A stretch of DNA of 7,451 bases from Candidatus Bathyarchaeota archaeon. Its GTDB lineage: Archaea > Thermoproteota > Bathyarchaeia > Bathyarchaeales > Bathycorpusculaceae. The stretch lies in NCBI GenBank assembly GCA_030673805.1, contig DAOVIH010000052.1:1-7451 (forward strand). Direction: 5' to 3'. Under the pieces are notes generated by a model that was given only the letters and a program-made list of their open reading frames with translations, was not told where the DNA came from and made no database searches. A program made the translations under genes and the position numbers. Position 1 is the first letter of the stretch; every line of letters starts with the position of its first letter. Below are positions 1 to 6,045 of this stretch, piece by piece.

Positions 1-229
1 TACATCTACCAAAGAAACTCTGCAAAGATAGTTCTTCGACGCCTTCGCCATCACGGTCTATGTGGTTCTTTGAATCCACATGAGTTCCACTATGACTTCC
101 TAAACAGATCAGGGATTCGTTCACTTTATCCTTAGGGATAGACGAATATTGTTTGATCGTGGGACTTGGGTTACCCGGGTAAGTGATCATACTCTCTTTG
201 ATTGGAAGCGAAACATCATAAAACTTCAT
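1..229 (-). CDS. Cyclase-family metallohydrolase (kynurenine formamidase-like), N-terminal part only
   Basis: The minus strand is open from an ATG at 229 to the left edge, giving 76 codons with no stop; the rest lies outside the window. The translation begins MKFYDVSLPI and continues with a YPGNP segment, both typical of the cyclase family (PF04199), whose best-known member KynB hydrolyses N-formylkynurenine. The motif HSGTHVDSKNH occupies residues 46-56. It matches the family pattern HxGTHxDxxxH, so H46, H50 and D52 are the expected metal ligands and H56 the expected catalytic His; KynB proteins usually read DAPLH where this has DSKNH. The start is supported by GAGGGG (plus-strand 237-242), 7 bases upstream. 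An alternative ATG at 233 is in another frame and stops after five codons. Family assignment is secure. The substrate is not: no tryptophan-catabolism genes are visible, and archaeal members mostly have unknown substrates. The gene diverges from the GH15 gene. Confidence 0.85.
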   Translation of the reverse strand, partial: MKFYDVSLPIKESMITYPGNPSPTIKQYSSIPKDKVNESLICLGSHSGTHVDSKNHIDRDGEGVEELSLQSFFGRC

Positions 230-275
230 TCATATTCCCCTCACAACAGCTTCACCGATAATTGAAACAGAATCA

Positions 276-286
276 ACTTATTTATC
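276..286. promoter_or_regulatory. TATA-like element in the divergent promoter region
   Basis: The 72 bases between the two divergent starts contain one clear AT-rich core, ACTTATTTATC on the plus strand and GATAAATAAGT on the minus strand. Read on the minus strand, a transcription start about 26 bases downstream would fall near 255, leaving a leader of about 26 bases that contains the GAGGGG ribosome site of the cyclase gene. This is a good fit. Read on the plus strand, transcription would start at roughly 302-308, implying a leaderless or nearly leaderless GH15 message. One element may serve both directions, or only the cyclase gene. This is inference from spacing alone. Confidence 0.4.
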
Positions 287-301
287 CGTTGCAGATTACT
301 A

Positions 302-2314
302 ATGGGGGTTCTATTGCCTAGAGAACTGTGCGTTGGAAATGGAAATCTTTTAGTGAATTTTGACAGCGACTACAACATGCGGGATATCTATTTTCCGATG
401 GTGGGGATGGAGAACCATCTTAGCGGGCATTATGCCCGATTTGGAGTATGGGTCGACGGAAAATTCTCTTGGATAAACGACTCTTGGAAGAAAAGACTTA
501 CCTACAGAGAAGACTCAATTGTAACTGATGTCTCACTGGAGAAACCTGAACTTCAAATCGAAATGTTAGTTGAAGATGGGGTTCATCATTTCTACAACAT
601 TTTCCTGCGCAAAATCATCGTGAAAAACACTTCTGAAAGGCTAAGAGAAATTCGGCTGTTCTTTTCACATGATCTGCATTTGTATGAGACTGATAAAGGA
701 ATCACAGCATACTACGCGCCAGATCTAGACGCGATAATACACTTCAAAAAAGACAGATACTTCCTGATTAGTGGCTCTTCTGAGAAAGAAAGCCTTTTTC
801 AATATGCGGTGGGCGTAACCGAGTTTGGTGGTCTGGATGGAACATGGAAAGACGCTGAAGACGGGCAACTCAGTGGGAATCCTGTTGCTCACGGATCAGT
901 TGACTCTGTAATCAGTTTAAAAGCTCTGATTCCAGGCAAAACTGAACGCGTATTCTACTACTGGTTTGCAGCGGGCAAAAGCCTAGAAACAGTCTCAAAG
1001 CTTCACAGGACGATAAAGGAAAACAGCTTTCAAAACCTGCTTCAAGAAACCGATCAATACCATAAAACTTGGGTGAACAAGAGTGAGATAAACTTTGGTG
1101 ATCTCCCCTCTGAAATTGTTAAGATGTTCAAGAGGAGCCTTCTGATTCTAAGAACTCAAATTGACAACGGAGGTGGCATTATAGCCTCCGGGGACTCAGA
1201 CATCCTGCGTTTCAACAAAGACACTTATAGCTACGTATGGCCTAGGGATGGTGCCTTTGTCGTAATGGGCCTTGACGCCGCCGGATACCATCATATCACT
1301 CAAAGATTCTTCAAGTTCTGCGAAAAAATCATGACAAACAAAGGATTTTTGTTCCAAAAATACAATTCAGACGGTTCTTGGGGGAGCACATGGCACCCCT
1401 GGGTAAATTCAAAAAAAGAGTTTCAACTGCCCATTCAGGAAGACGAAACCGCCCTCGTAGTCTATTCCTTGTGGAATCATTACCAACAAGCTAAGGACAT
1501 AGAATTCATTGCACCTTTACACGAAACCCTTGTTTGCAAGGCAGCTGACTTCATGGCAAAATACCGTGATGAGGCAACCAAACTTCCTCTTCCCAGTTAT
1601 GACTTATGGGAAGAACAGAGGGGAATCTCAACCTTCACCTCATCAGCTGTCTACGCTGGGTTAAAGGCTGCCGCAAAGTTTGCCAAACTTTTTGGTGACC
1701 AAAGATCCAAAAAATATGAAACCGCTGCTGAAGAAATCAAGGAGGCCATAATTCATTATCTCTACGATGAAACAACTGGCAGATTTCTAAAAAAGTTAAG
1801 GCCTAATGGCAAAGGGGGATTCAGCAAAGACAAGACTGTTGACAGTAGCGTTTACGGAATCTTCGAGTTCGGAGTCTTGCCCCCAGATGATCCGAAGGTC
1901 GAAAAAACAATGCAATCCATACAATCACATCTGAAAATCAGAACAAAAGTTGGAGGGATCGCCCGTTACCAGAACGACTACTACCACCAGGTCAGCAAAG
2001 ACATTAAAAACATACCTGGAAACCCTTGGATCATCTGCACCTTATGGCTGGCTGAGTGGCATATTAGCAAAGGAGAATTGGACAAGGGACTAGAACTCAT
2101 GAAATGGGTTGTTAACCACGCTTCAGAATCCGGGATCCTCGCAGAACAGATTCACCCTCACAACCACAAACCCTTATCCGTCTCTCCCTTAACTTGGAGT
2201 CATTCAACCTTTGTGCTAACTGTTATCGAGTACCTAAACAAGCTGAACGAACTCAAACTATGCAAGAAGTGCGGTTTACCCCTCTATTCTAGAAATCGAA
2301 AAAGACTTTGGTAA
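302..2314 (+). CDS. GH15 glycosidase (glucoamylase/trehalase type), cytoplasmic
   Basis: This 670-residue inverting glycoside hydrolase is expected to release beta-glucose from the non-reducing ends of alpha-glucans, or to split trehalose. Residues 1-250 form the N-terminal beta-sandwich domain of prokaryotic GH15 proteins (GNGNLLVNFD at 12-21, then MRDIYFP). Residues 260-650 are the (alpha/alpha)6 catalytic barrel. WPRDG (313-317) is the sugar-binding loop. DLWEE (434-438) places the general acid at E437, equivalent to E179 of Aspergillus glucoamylase. AEQ (614-616) followed by SPLTWSHS places the general base at E615, equivalent to E400. Both catalytic residues are intact. There is no signal peptide or membrane segment, so the substrate is intracellular glycogen, imported oligosaccharide or trehalose; several Sulfolobus and Thermoplasma GH15 proteins are in fact trehalases. 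The C-terminus carries an added CKKC and a basic tail (654-670). No ribosome site precedes the ATG; a TTG at 314, behind GGGGGT, would give the family-like start MPRELCVGNGN. Confidence 0.92.
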   Translation: MGVLLPRELCVGNGNLLVNFDSDYNMRDIYFPMVGMENHLSGHYARFGVWVDGKFSWINDSWKKRLTYREDSIVTDVSLEKPELQIEMLVEDGVHHFYNIFLRKIIVKNTSERLREIRLFFSHDLHLYETDKGITAYYAPDLDAIIHFKKDRYFLISGSSEKESLFQYAVGVTEFGGLDGTWKDAEDGQLSGNPVAHGSVDSVISLKALIPGKTERVFYYWFAAGKSLETVSKLHRTIKENSFQNLLQETDQYHKTWVNKSEINFGDLPSEIVKMFKRSLLILRTQIDNGGGIIASGDSDILRFNKDTYSYVWPRDGAFVVMGLDAAGYHHITQRFFKFCEKIMTNKGFLFQKYNSDGSWGSTWHPWVNSKKEFQLPIQEDETALVVYSLWNHYQQAKDIEFIAPLHETLVCKAADFMAKYRDEATKLPLPSYDLWEEQRGISTFTSSAVYAGLKAAAKFAKLFGDQRSKKYETAAEEIKEAIIHYLYDETTGRFLKKLRPNGKGGFSKDKTVDSSVYGIFEFGVLPPDDPKVEKTMQSIQSHLKIRTKVGGIARYQNDYYHQVSKDIKNIPGNPWIICTLWLAEWHISKGELDKGLELMKWVVNHASESGILAEQIHPHNHKPLSVSPLTWSHSTFVLTVIEYLNKLNELKLCKKCGLPLYSRNRKRLW

Positions 2315-2323
2315 GCAGGAAAC

Positions 2324-2328
2324 AGGAG
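2324..2328 (+). promoter_or_regulatory. Ribosome binding site that fixes the TTG start of glucose dehydrogenase
   Basis: AGGAG lies 6 bases before the TTG at 2335 and just after the GH15 stop codon (2312-2314). It decides against an in-frame upstream TTG at 2308, which overlaps the GH15 gene and has no such site. The protein starting at 2335 (MRAIVTNP) also lines up with the N-terminus MKAI of Sulfolobus glucose dehydrogenase. Confidence 0.8.
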
Positions 2329-2334
2329 AGCCCA

Positions 2335-3399
2335 TTGAGAGCCATAGTAACGAACCCTGCGAAAAAGAACTCAGTTAAACTAGTTAATCTTCCAAAACCA
2401 GTTCCCAAACGTAAAGAGGCTCTCCTGCGAACAACATGTGTTGGCATAGACGGCACAGACAGAGAGATAAATGAGGGCTTATACGGAACTCTGCCAGAAG
2501 ATTCAGACCATATAGTCTTAGGACACGAGGCACTGGCAACCATCGAAAAAATTGAAGAGACGACAAGCGGATTCTCAGCTGGAGATCTAGTAGTTCCAAC
2601 CGTGAGGCGGCCCTGCCAGGAGAACTGCCTGAACTGCAGAACTGGGGAAGTTGACATGTGCCTAACCGGAAACTACTTTGAACACGGAATCTACAAACTG
2701 GACGGGTTCGCCTCAGATTATGCCGTTTCTGATCCACGATTTCTAATTAAAGTTCCCGAAGAGCTAAAGGACATCGCAGTTCTGTTGGAGCCAATGAGTG
2801 TTGCAGAAAAAGCCGTTACCCACTGTTTCAAGATACAACAAAGAACACGTTGGAAGCCAAAGAAAGCTCTGGTAAACGGGGCTGGTCCTGTGGGCTTGTT
2901 GACAACTTTGATTCTACGCTTAAGGGGATTAGAAGTTTATGCCGCAGCTACAAGAACTAAGGACAGCCAAAAGTCAAAGATTGTCAATTGTGTAGGCGGA
3001 ACGTATGTCAACGTAGTAGAAACGCCAATAACAGAATTGAAAGAAAAGTTCGACATAATCATTGAAGCCACAGGAAATGTTTCTGCTGCCCTTGGAACCT
3101 TGGATGCTTTAGGGGCAAATGGAATTCTCTGTTTTCTTGGCATTTACCGGGAAAAGCTGGCTTGTGAAGAATTCGGCAAAGTTCTTACTTCAATGGTCCT
3201 TAAAAACCAAGTCATTTTCGGATCAGTAAGCTCAAACAAAACCCATTTTGAAACAGGCGTAGAAGACATGTTGAAGATCAAGCGCAGATTCAAAAGCGTC
3301 TTGAATCAACTGATCACAAACAAGATTCAAGTTCACAAATTCAGGGAAGCGTTTCAACCAACACATGAAGAGATTAAGACCGTGATATGTTTCGATTAA
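2335..3399 (+). CDS. gdh: Glucose 1-dehydrogenase (NAD(P)+), zinc-dependent MDR family
   Basis: This 354-residue enzyme oxidises D-glucose (often also galactose or xylose) to the 1,5-lactone, the first step of the archaeal non- and semi-phosphorylative Entner-Doudoroff pathways. It aligns by eye along its length with Sulfolobus glucose dehydrogenase. Expected catalytic zinc ligands are D39, H64 with E65 (GHEA), and E152. The Sulfolobus enzyme has Cys at position 39; Asp is the Haloferax-type solution. The structural zinc lobe is intact: C94, C98, C101 and C109. T41, E116 and H304 sit where the Sulfolobus enzyme contacts sugar. The Rossmann motif is GAGPVG (182-187). R207 after the second strand, with no acidic residue there, suggests NADP+ is accepted. 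The C-terminal part fits the glucose dehydrogenase C-terminal domain. The gene starts with TTG only 20 bases after the GH15 stop, so the two are almost surely one operon. No gluconate dehydratase or KDG aldolase gene is in view. Another polyol or sugar substrate remains possible. Confidence 0.9.
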   Translation: MRAIVTNPAKKNSVKLVNLPKPVPKRKEALLRTTCVGIDGTDREINEGLYGTLPEDSDHIVLGHEALATIEKIEETTSGFSAGDLVVPTVRRPCQENCLNCRTGEVDMCLTGNYFEHGIYKLDGFASDYAVSDPRFLIKVPEELKDIAVLLEPMSVAEKAVTHCFKIQQRTRWKPKKALVNGAGPVGLLTTLILRLRGLEVYAAATRTKDSQKSKIVNCVGGTYVNVVETPITELKEKFDIIIEATGNVSAALGTLDALGANGILCFLGIYREKLACEEFGKVLTSMVLKNQVIFGSVSSNKTHFETGVEDMLKIKRRFKSVLNQLITNKIQVHKFREAFQPTHEEIKTVICFD

Positions 3400-3402
3400 A
3401 CC

Positions 3403-3443
3403 TCCTTTTTGAAAGGGACCATCCCGAACCAACAAACTTTTTT
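3403..3443 (+). terminator. Probable archaeal T-tract terminator after gdh
   Basis: Directly after the gdh stop codon there is a run of five T (3406-3410) inside a small hairpin (CCTTT/AAAGG, loop TTG) and a second small hairpin (GGGA/TCCC at 3415-3425). An uninterrupted run of six T follows at 3438-3443. Archaeal RNA polymerase terminates at T-tracts on the coding strand, so this is a reasonable end for the GH15-gdh transcript. The hairpins are too weak to count as a bacterial-type terminator. Confidence 0.5.
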
Positions 3444-3451
3444 CCCTATCT

Positions 3452-3466
3452 GATAATTAATACTTA
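3452..3466 (+). promoter_or_regulatory. Putative TATA-box region upstream of nfo
   Basis: The AT-only core ATAATTAATA, followed by CTTAA, stands out in the 130-base gap between gdh and nfo. Transcription starting about 26 bases downstream would leave a leader of roughly 45 bases before the nfo ATG. This makes nfo, and probably the gene after it, a transcription unit separate from gdh. The call rests on composition and spacing only. Confidence 0.4.
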
Positions 3467-3514
3467 ACCCTTTGCTAATGCATAGGTTCAGAGAATCTAC
3501 GGCATAAGAACTGG

Positions 3515-3520
3515 AAAGGA
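3515..3520 (+). promoter_or_regulatory. Ribosome binding site that favours the ATG start of nfo
   Basis: AAAGGA lies 9 bases before the ATG at 3530. An in-frame TTG at 3524 is only 3 bases from it, too close for initiation, so the shorter form (MPKLGLHLS) is preferred. It also matches usual endonuclease IV N-termini. Confidence 0.65.
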
Positions 3521-3529
3521 CTGTTGGAC

Positions 3530-4393
3530 ATGCCAAAACTTGGTTTGCATCTGTCAATCACAGGATCTATTGACATGGCATTCAACAGAGCGATCGAAAA
3601 GGGCTGTACCACTTTTCAGATCTTCTCACGAAATCCACGTGGATGGCAATCAAAAAAACTTGTACCTGAAGAGATCAAACTCTTCAGAGAAAAATTAGAC
3701 AAAACCAAGATTGTTCCAATCTTTATTCACACACCCTATTTGCTGAACCTTGCTTCCCCAAGAAAACGTGTCTATCAAAAGTCGGTTCAAGCCCTGAAGG
3801 ATGAACTGTTAAGAGCAACTCTTCTGGGTATCCCATACGTTGTCACCCATCTAGGTAGTCACCTTGGATTTGGAAAAAGAAACGGACAGAAACTGGTGAC
3901 AGACGCTTTGAATTCTTCTCTATCCAAAGTTCAAGGCCGCGTTTCTATCCTACTTGAAAACACCGCTGGAACAAAGAACAGTGTTGGATCCTACTTTGAA
4001 GACATAGCACACATAATCTCAGGAATTGAAGCTGAGGAACGTATAGGGATTTGTTTTGATACTTGTCACGCCTTTGCCGCAGGCTATGACTTGTCAACTT
4101 CTGTATCTATTGAAGCTGTTCTTTCGAGATTCCGCGAGAAGATCGGGCTCCTAAAGCTTCGTTTGGTCCACCTGAACGATTCTAAAGCTGGCCTCAACTC
4201 CCGACTGGATAGACATGAGCATATTGGTCTTGGGGCTATCGGGTTGGTCGGGATCAAAACTATCCTAAGGAGCGAGTTTGGGAAGCACCCACTGATACTT
4301 GAGACTCCAAATGATTCGCTTAGAGATGATGTTGATAATCTGGAAACAGTTCGGAAGCTACTGCAAGAAGTTAGCAAACAGGAAACTTCATAA
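3530..4393 (+). CDS. nfo: Endonuclease IV (AP endonuclease family 2)
   Basis: This 287-residue TIM-barrel nuclease cuts DNA 5' to abasic sites in base-excision repair and removes blocked 3' ends. All nine tri-zinc ligands of the E. coli enzyme can be located, each two residues earlier: H67, H107, E143, D177, H180, H214, D227, H229 and E258. The three family signatures are present: the segment from LLENTAGT (141-148), GICFDTCHAFAAGYD (173-187), and HLNDSK...DRHEHIGLGAIG (214-238). Length is normal (E. coli 285). The start is the ATG behind AAAGGA. The disulfide reductase gene follows after 45 bases with no T-tract between, so the two are probably co-transcribed. Nothing is missing or degenerate, and the enzyme should be active. 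It needs zinc or another divalent metal, not Mg2+ as in the ExoIII family. Confidence 0.97.
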   Translation: MPKLGLHLSITGSIDMAFNRAIEKGCTTFQIFSRNPRGWQSKKLVPEEIKLFREKLDKTKIVPIFIHTPYLLNLASPRKRVYQKSVQALKDELLRATLLGIPYVVTHLGSHLGFGKRNGQKLVTDALNSSLSKVQGRVSILLENTAGTKNSVGSYFEDIAHIISGIEAEERIGICFDTCHAFAAGYDLSTSVSIEAVLSRFREKIGLLKLRLVHLNDSKAGLNSRLDRHEHIGLGAIGLVGIKTILRSEFGKHPLILETPNDSLRDDVDNLETVRKLLQEVSKQETS

Positions 4394-4425
4394 AATCTAA
4401 ACATCTACTATCAAGTGTTTACGAT

Positions 4426-4433
4426 AGGTGGAG
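4426..4433 (+). promoter_or_regulatory. Ribosome binding site that fixes the ATG start of the disulfide reductase
   Basis: AGGTGGAG lies 5 bases before the ATG at 4439 and is a strong match to archaeal anti-Shine-Dalgarno complements. An in-frame GTG at 4415 would add eight residues (MFTIGGVL), but it lies upstream of this site and has no family support. The shorter protein begins MKEYDLICIGTGSG, as is typical of the family. Confidence 0.8.
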
Positions 4434-4438
4434 TTTTG

Positions 4439-5875
4439 ATGAAAGAATACGATTTGATTTGCATCGGCACAGGGTCTGGAATGAGTATTGTCCAAGCCAT
4501 GATAAACGAGAATCCGAAGTTGCGCGTTGCAGTAATCGACAAAGATGAACCCGGCGGAATCTGCTTAACAAAAGGGTGTATACCCTCAAAAATACTGCTT
4601 TATCCTGCCGAGTTGGTGAGAACAATCCAAAAAGCCCCAGAGTTCGGAATAAAGGTAGACCTCAAGAGCGTCAATTTTAAGACAGTTATGGACAGAATGA
4701 GAAATCTCATCAACAAAGACATCAACATGATTCGCCAGGGACTCTCCCACTCTCCAAACATAGACTATTTTCATGCTTCGGCAGAATTTGTTAGTCCCTA
4801 CGTCTTGAAAGTGGATGAAAAAAAAATCAAGGCAAAAATGATTATCTTATGCACTGGATCAAAACCCGCCATACCACCTATCAAAGGGATAAACAACGTC
4901 AGTTTTCAAACCAGCGATAGTGTTCTTGAAATGGACCAGTTGCCTCCTAGTATTGGCATAGTTGGAGGGGGATACATAGCTGCAGAGTTTGGCCATTTCT
5001 TCTCGGCAATGGGTTCAAAAGTCACAGTAATTGGCAGAAACCCTCGTTTTCTCCCTCAAGAGGAACCTGAAGTCTCAGCCTTAGCCAAAAGAAAGCTGAA
5101 AGAACATTTAACCCTCCTAACAAATCATGAAGTGTTGGAGCTGAGTAACGCTTCTTCAGGCAAAAAGCGGATCATCGCTCGCAACCGAACAACCGGAGAC
5201 AGAATTGAAGTGGATGCAGACGAAATAGTAATAGCAGTTGGCAGAAGTCCAAATACTGACATTCTCAACCCTGAAAAAGGCGGGATCGCCACCGATGAAC
5301 GCGGATGGATAAAAGTTGATGAACATCTAGAAACCTCAAAACCAAATGTTTGGGCTTTAGGAGACGCCAACGGAAAGTACCAGTTCAAACATGTAGCTAA
5401 CTACGAGGCGATGGTCGTGTATTACAACGCTGTTTTAAAAACCCCCCTGAAGGTCAACTATTTTCCGGTGCCACATGCCGTGTTCACTTACCCCGAAGTA
5501 GCAAGCGTAGGCTTAAAAGAGAGCGAAGCCACAGCCAAATATGGTGAAGACAACATCTTCATTGGTTTTCAAAAGTACGAAGACACCGCAAAGGGTGAAG
5601 CCATGGGGGTAAAGGAGTATTTCGTGAAAGTTATCCTCGAAAAAGAATCAAACAAGATCTTAGGAGCTCACATCATAGGTCCTTACGCTTCTGTACTCAT
5701 TCAAGAGATAATCAATTTGATGTATACTCCAGAAAAAAGCGCAGAGCCCATGATTGAAAGCATGCACATACATCCAGCGCTCAATGAGGTCGTGCAGAGG
5801 GCTTTCACATCCCTAATGACAACCGAACAATACCATCACTTTCTGAAGCACAACTACGAGTTTGACATTGGTTAA
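4439..5875 (+). CDS. FAD-dependent pyridine nucleotide-disulfide oxidoreductase (dihydrolipoyl dehydrogenase-like)
   Basis: This 478-residue class I flavin disulfide reductase transfers electrons from NAD(P)H to a disulfide, or the reverse. In order: FAD motif GTGSG (10-14); redox-active pair C42/C47 in CLTKGCIPSK; NAD(P)H motif GGGYIA (175-180); second FAD motif ALGDA (306-310); dimerisation domain from about 340; and HPALNE (445-450), giving the catalytic H445 and E450. All catalytic residues are present. Most annotation would say lipoamide dehydrogenase, but the second strand of the nucleotide domain ends VTVIGRNPR (195-203): G199, R200 and R203 stand where NAD-dependent lipoamide dehydrogenases carry an acidic residue, a pattern like glutathione reductase that favours NADPH. 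TGSGMSI, SPNIDYF, the TSDSVLEM...LPPSIGIVGGG stretch and FKHVANYEA recall mycothione reductase. About 28 residues follow HPALNE, ending in a His-rich HHFLKH tail. No lipoyl-complex genes are nearby. The gene sits 45 bases behind nfo. Fold and class are certain; the substrate is not. Confidence 0.9.
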   Translation: MKEYDLICIGTGSGMSIVQAMINENPKLRVAVIDKDEPGGICLTKGCIPSKILLYPAELVRTIQKAPEFGIKVDLKSVNFKTVMDRMRNLINKDINMIRQGLSHSPNIDYFHASAEFVSPYVLKVDEKKIKAKMIILCTGSKPAIPPIKGINNVSFQTSDSVLEMDQLPPSIGIVGGGYIAAEFGHFFSAMGSKVTVIGRNPRFLPQEEPEVSALAKRKLKEHLTLLTNHEVLELSNASSGKKRIIARNRTTGDRIEVDADEIVIAVGRSPNTDILNPEKGGIATDERGWIKVDEHLETSKPNVWALGDANGKYQFKHVANYEAMVVYYNAVLKTPLKVNYFPVPHAVFTYPEVASVGLKESEATAKYGEDNIFIGFQKYEDTAKGEAMGVKEYFVKVILEKESNKILGAHIIGPYASVLIQEIINLMYTPEKSAEPMIESMHIHPALNEVVQRAFTSLMTTEQYHHFLKHNYEFDIG

Positions 5876-5951
5876 GCCTCACTTTCAGGCAATTCTCTTA
5901 GTTCGTAGCATCAGAAAAACAATGGGATCGAGCTTTTGGTGTATCTGAACT

Positions 5952-5990
5952 CCTAAAGGCAGAATCTCTCCGCTTTTTAGGTGTTTTCTT
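5952..5990 (+). terminator. Hairpin plus T-rich stretch in the gap before metG
   Basis: The 170-base gap between the disulfide reductase and metG holds no ORF of note. CCTAAA (5952-5957) can pair with TTTAGG (5976-5981), extended by two G-U pairs, with a loop of about 14 bases. It is followed by TGTTTTCTTC. T-rich runs occur both in the 3' arm and after it, as expected for an archaeal terminator. A smaller inverted repeat GCCT/AGGC (5876-5890) directly follows the stop codon. Either could end the nfo-reductase transcript; chance pairing is possible for both. Confidence 0.35.
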
Positions 5991-5998
5991 CGATCGGC

Positions 5999-6010
5999 AT
6001 TATTAAGTAA
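5999..6010 (+). promoter_or_regulatory. Putative TATA-box region upstream of metG
   Basis: ATTATTAAGTAA is the most TATA-like stretch before metG. A start site about 26 bases downstream would lie near 6030, giving a leader of about 16 bases with no recognisable ribosome binding site before the ATG. The call rests on composition and spacing only. Confidence 0.35.
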
Positions 6011-6045
6011 TAGAATCCCCATCTCTATTTTCGTTCAAACTAGTG

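Noticed and set aside
2308..2334. Nine-codon upstream extension of glucose dehydrogenase from a TTG at 2308
   Set aside because: It overlaps the GH15 stop, has no ribosome site and no family similarity; AGGAG at 2324-2328 points to the TTG at 2335.
2289..2737. Overlapping minus-strand frames of 117 and 122 codons opposite gdh
   Set aside because: They lie antisense to a well-supported gene, have low-complexity Ser/Leu/Arg-rich translations, show no motif and have no ribosome site worth noting.
4415..4438. Eight-codon upstream extension of the disulfide reductase from a GTG at 4415
   Set aside because: The strong AGGTGGAG site lies inside this stretch and is spaced for the ATG at 4439; family members start at MKEYDL-like sequence.
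4084..5388. Minus-strand frames opposite nfo and the disulfide reductase
   Set aside because: They are antisense to genes with complete catalytic motifs and have Ser/Arg-rich, unrecognisable products.
5876..6045. A small RNA, C/D-box RNA or tRNA in the 170-base gap before metG
   Set aside because: CTGA (5945-5948) and GTGATG (6043-6048) are in the wrong order for a C/D box, and no cloverleaf or T-loop pattern is visible. Only weak hairpins and AT-rich elements were found.
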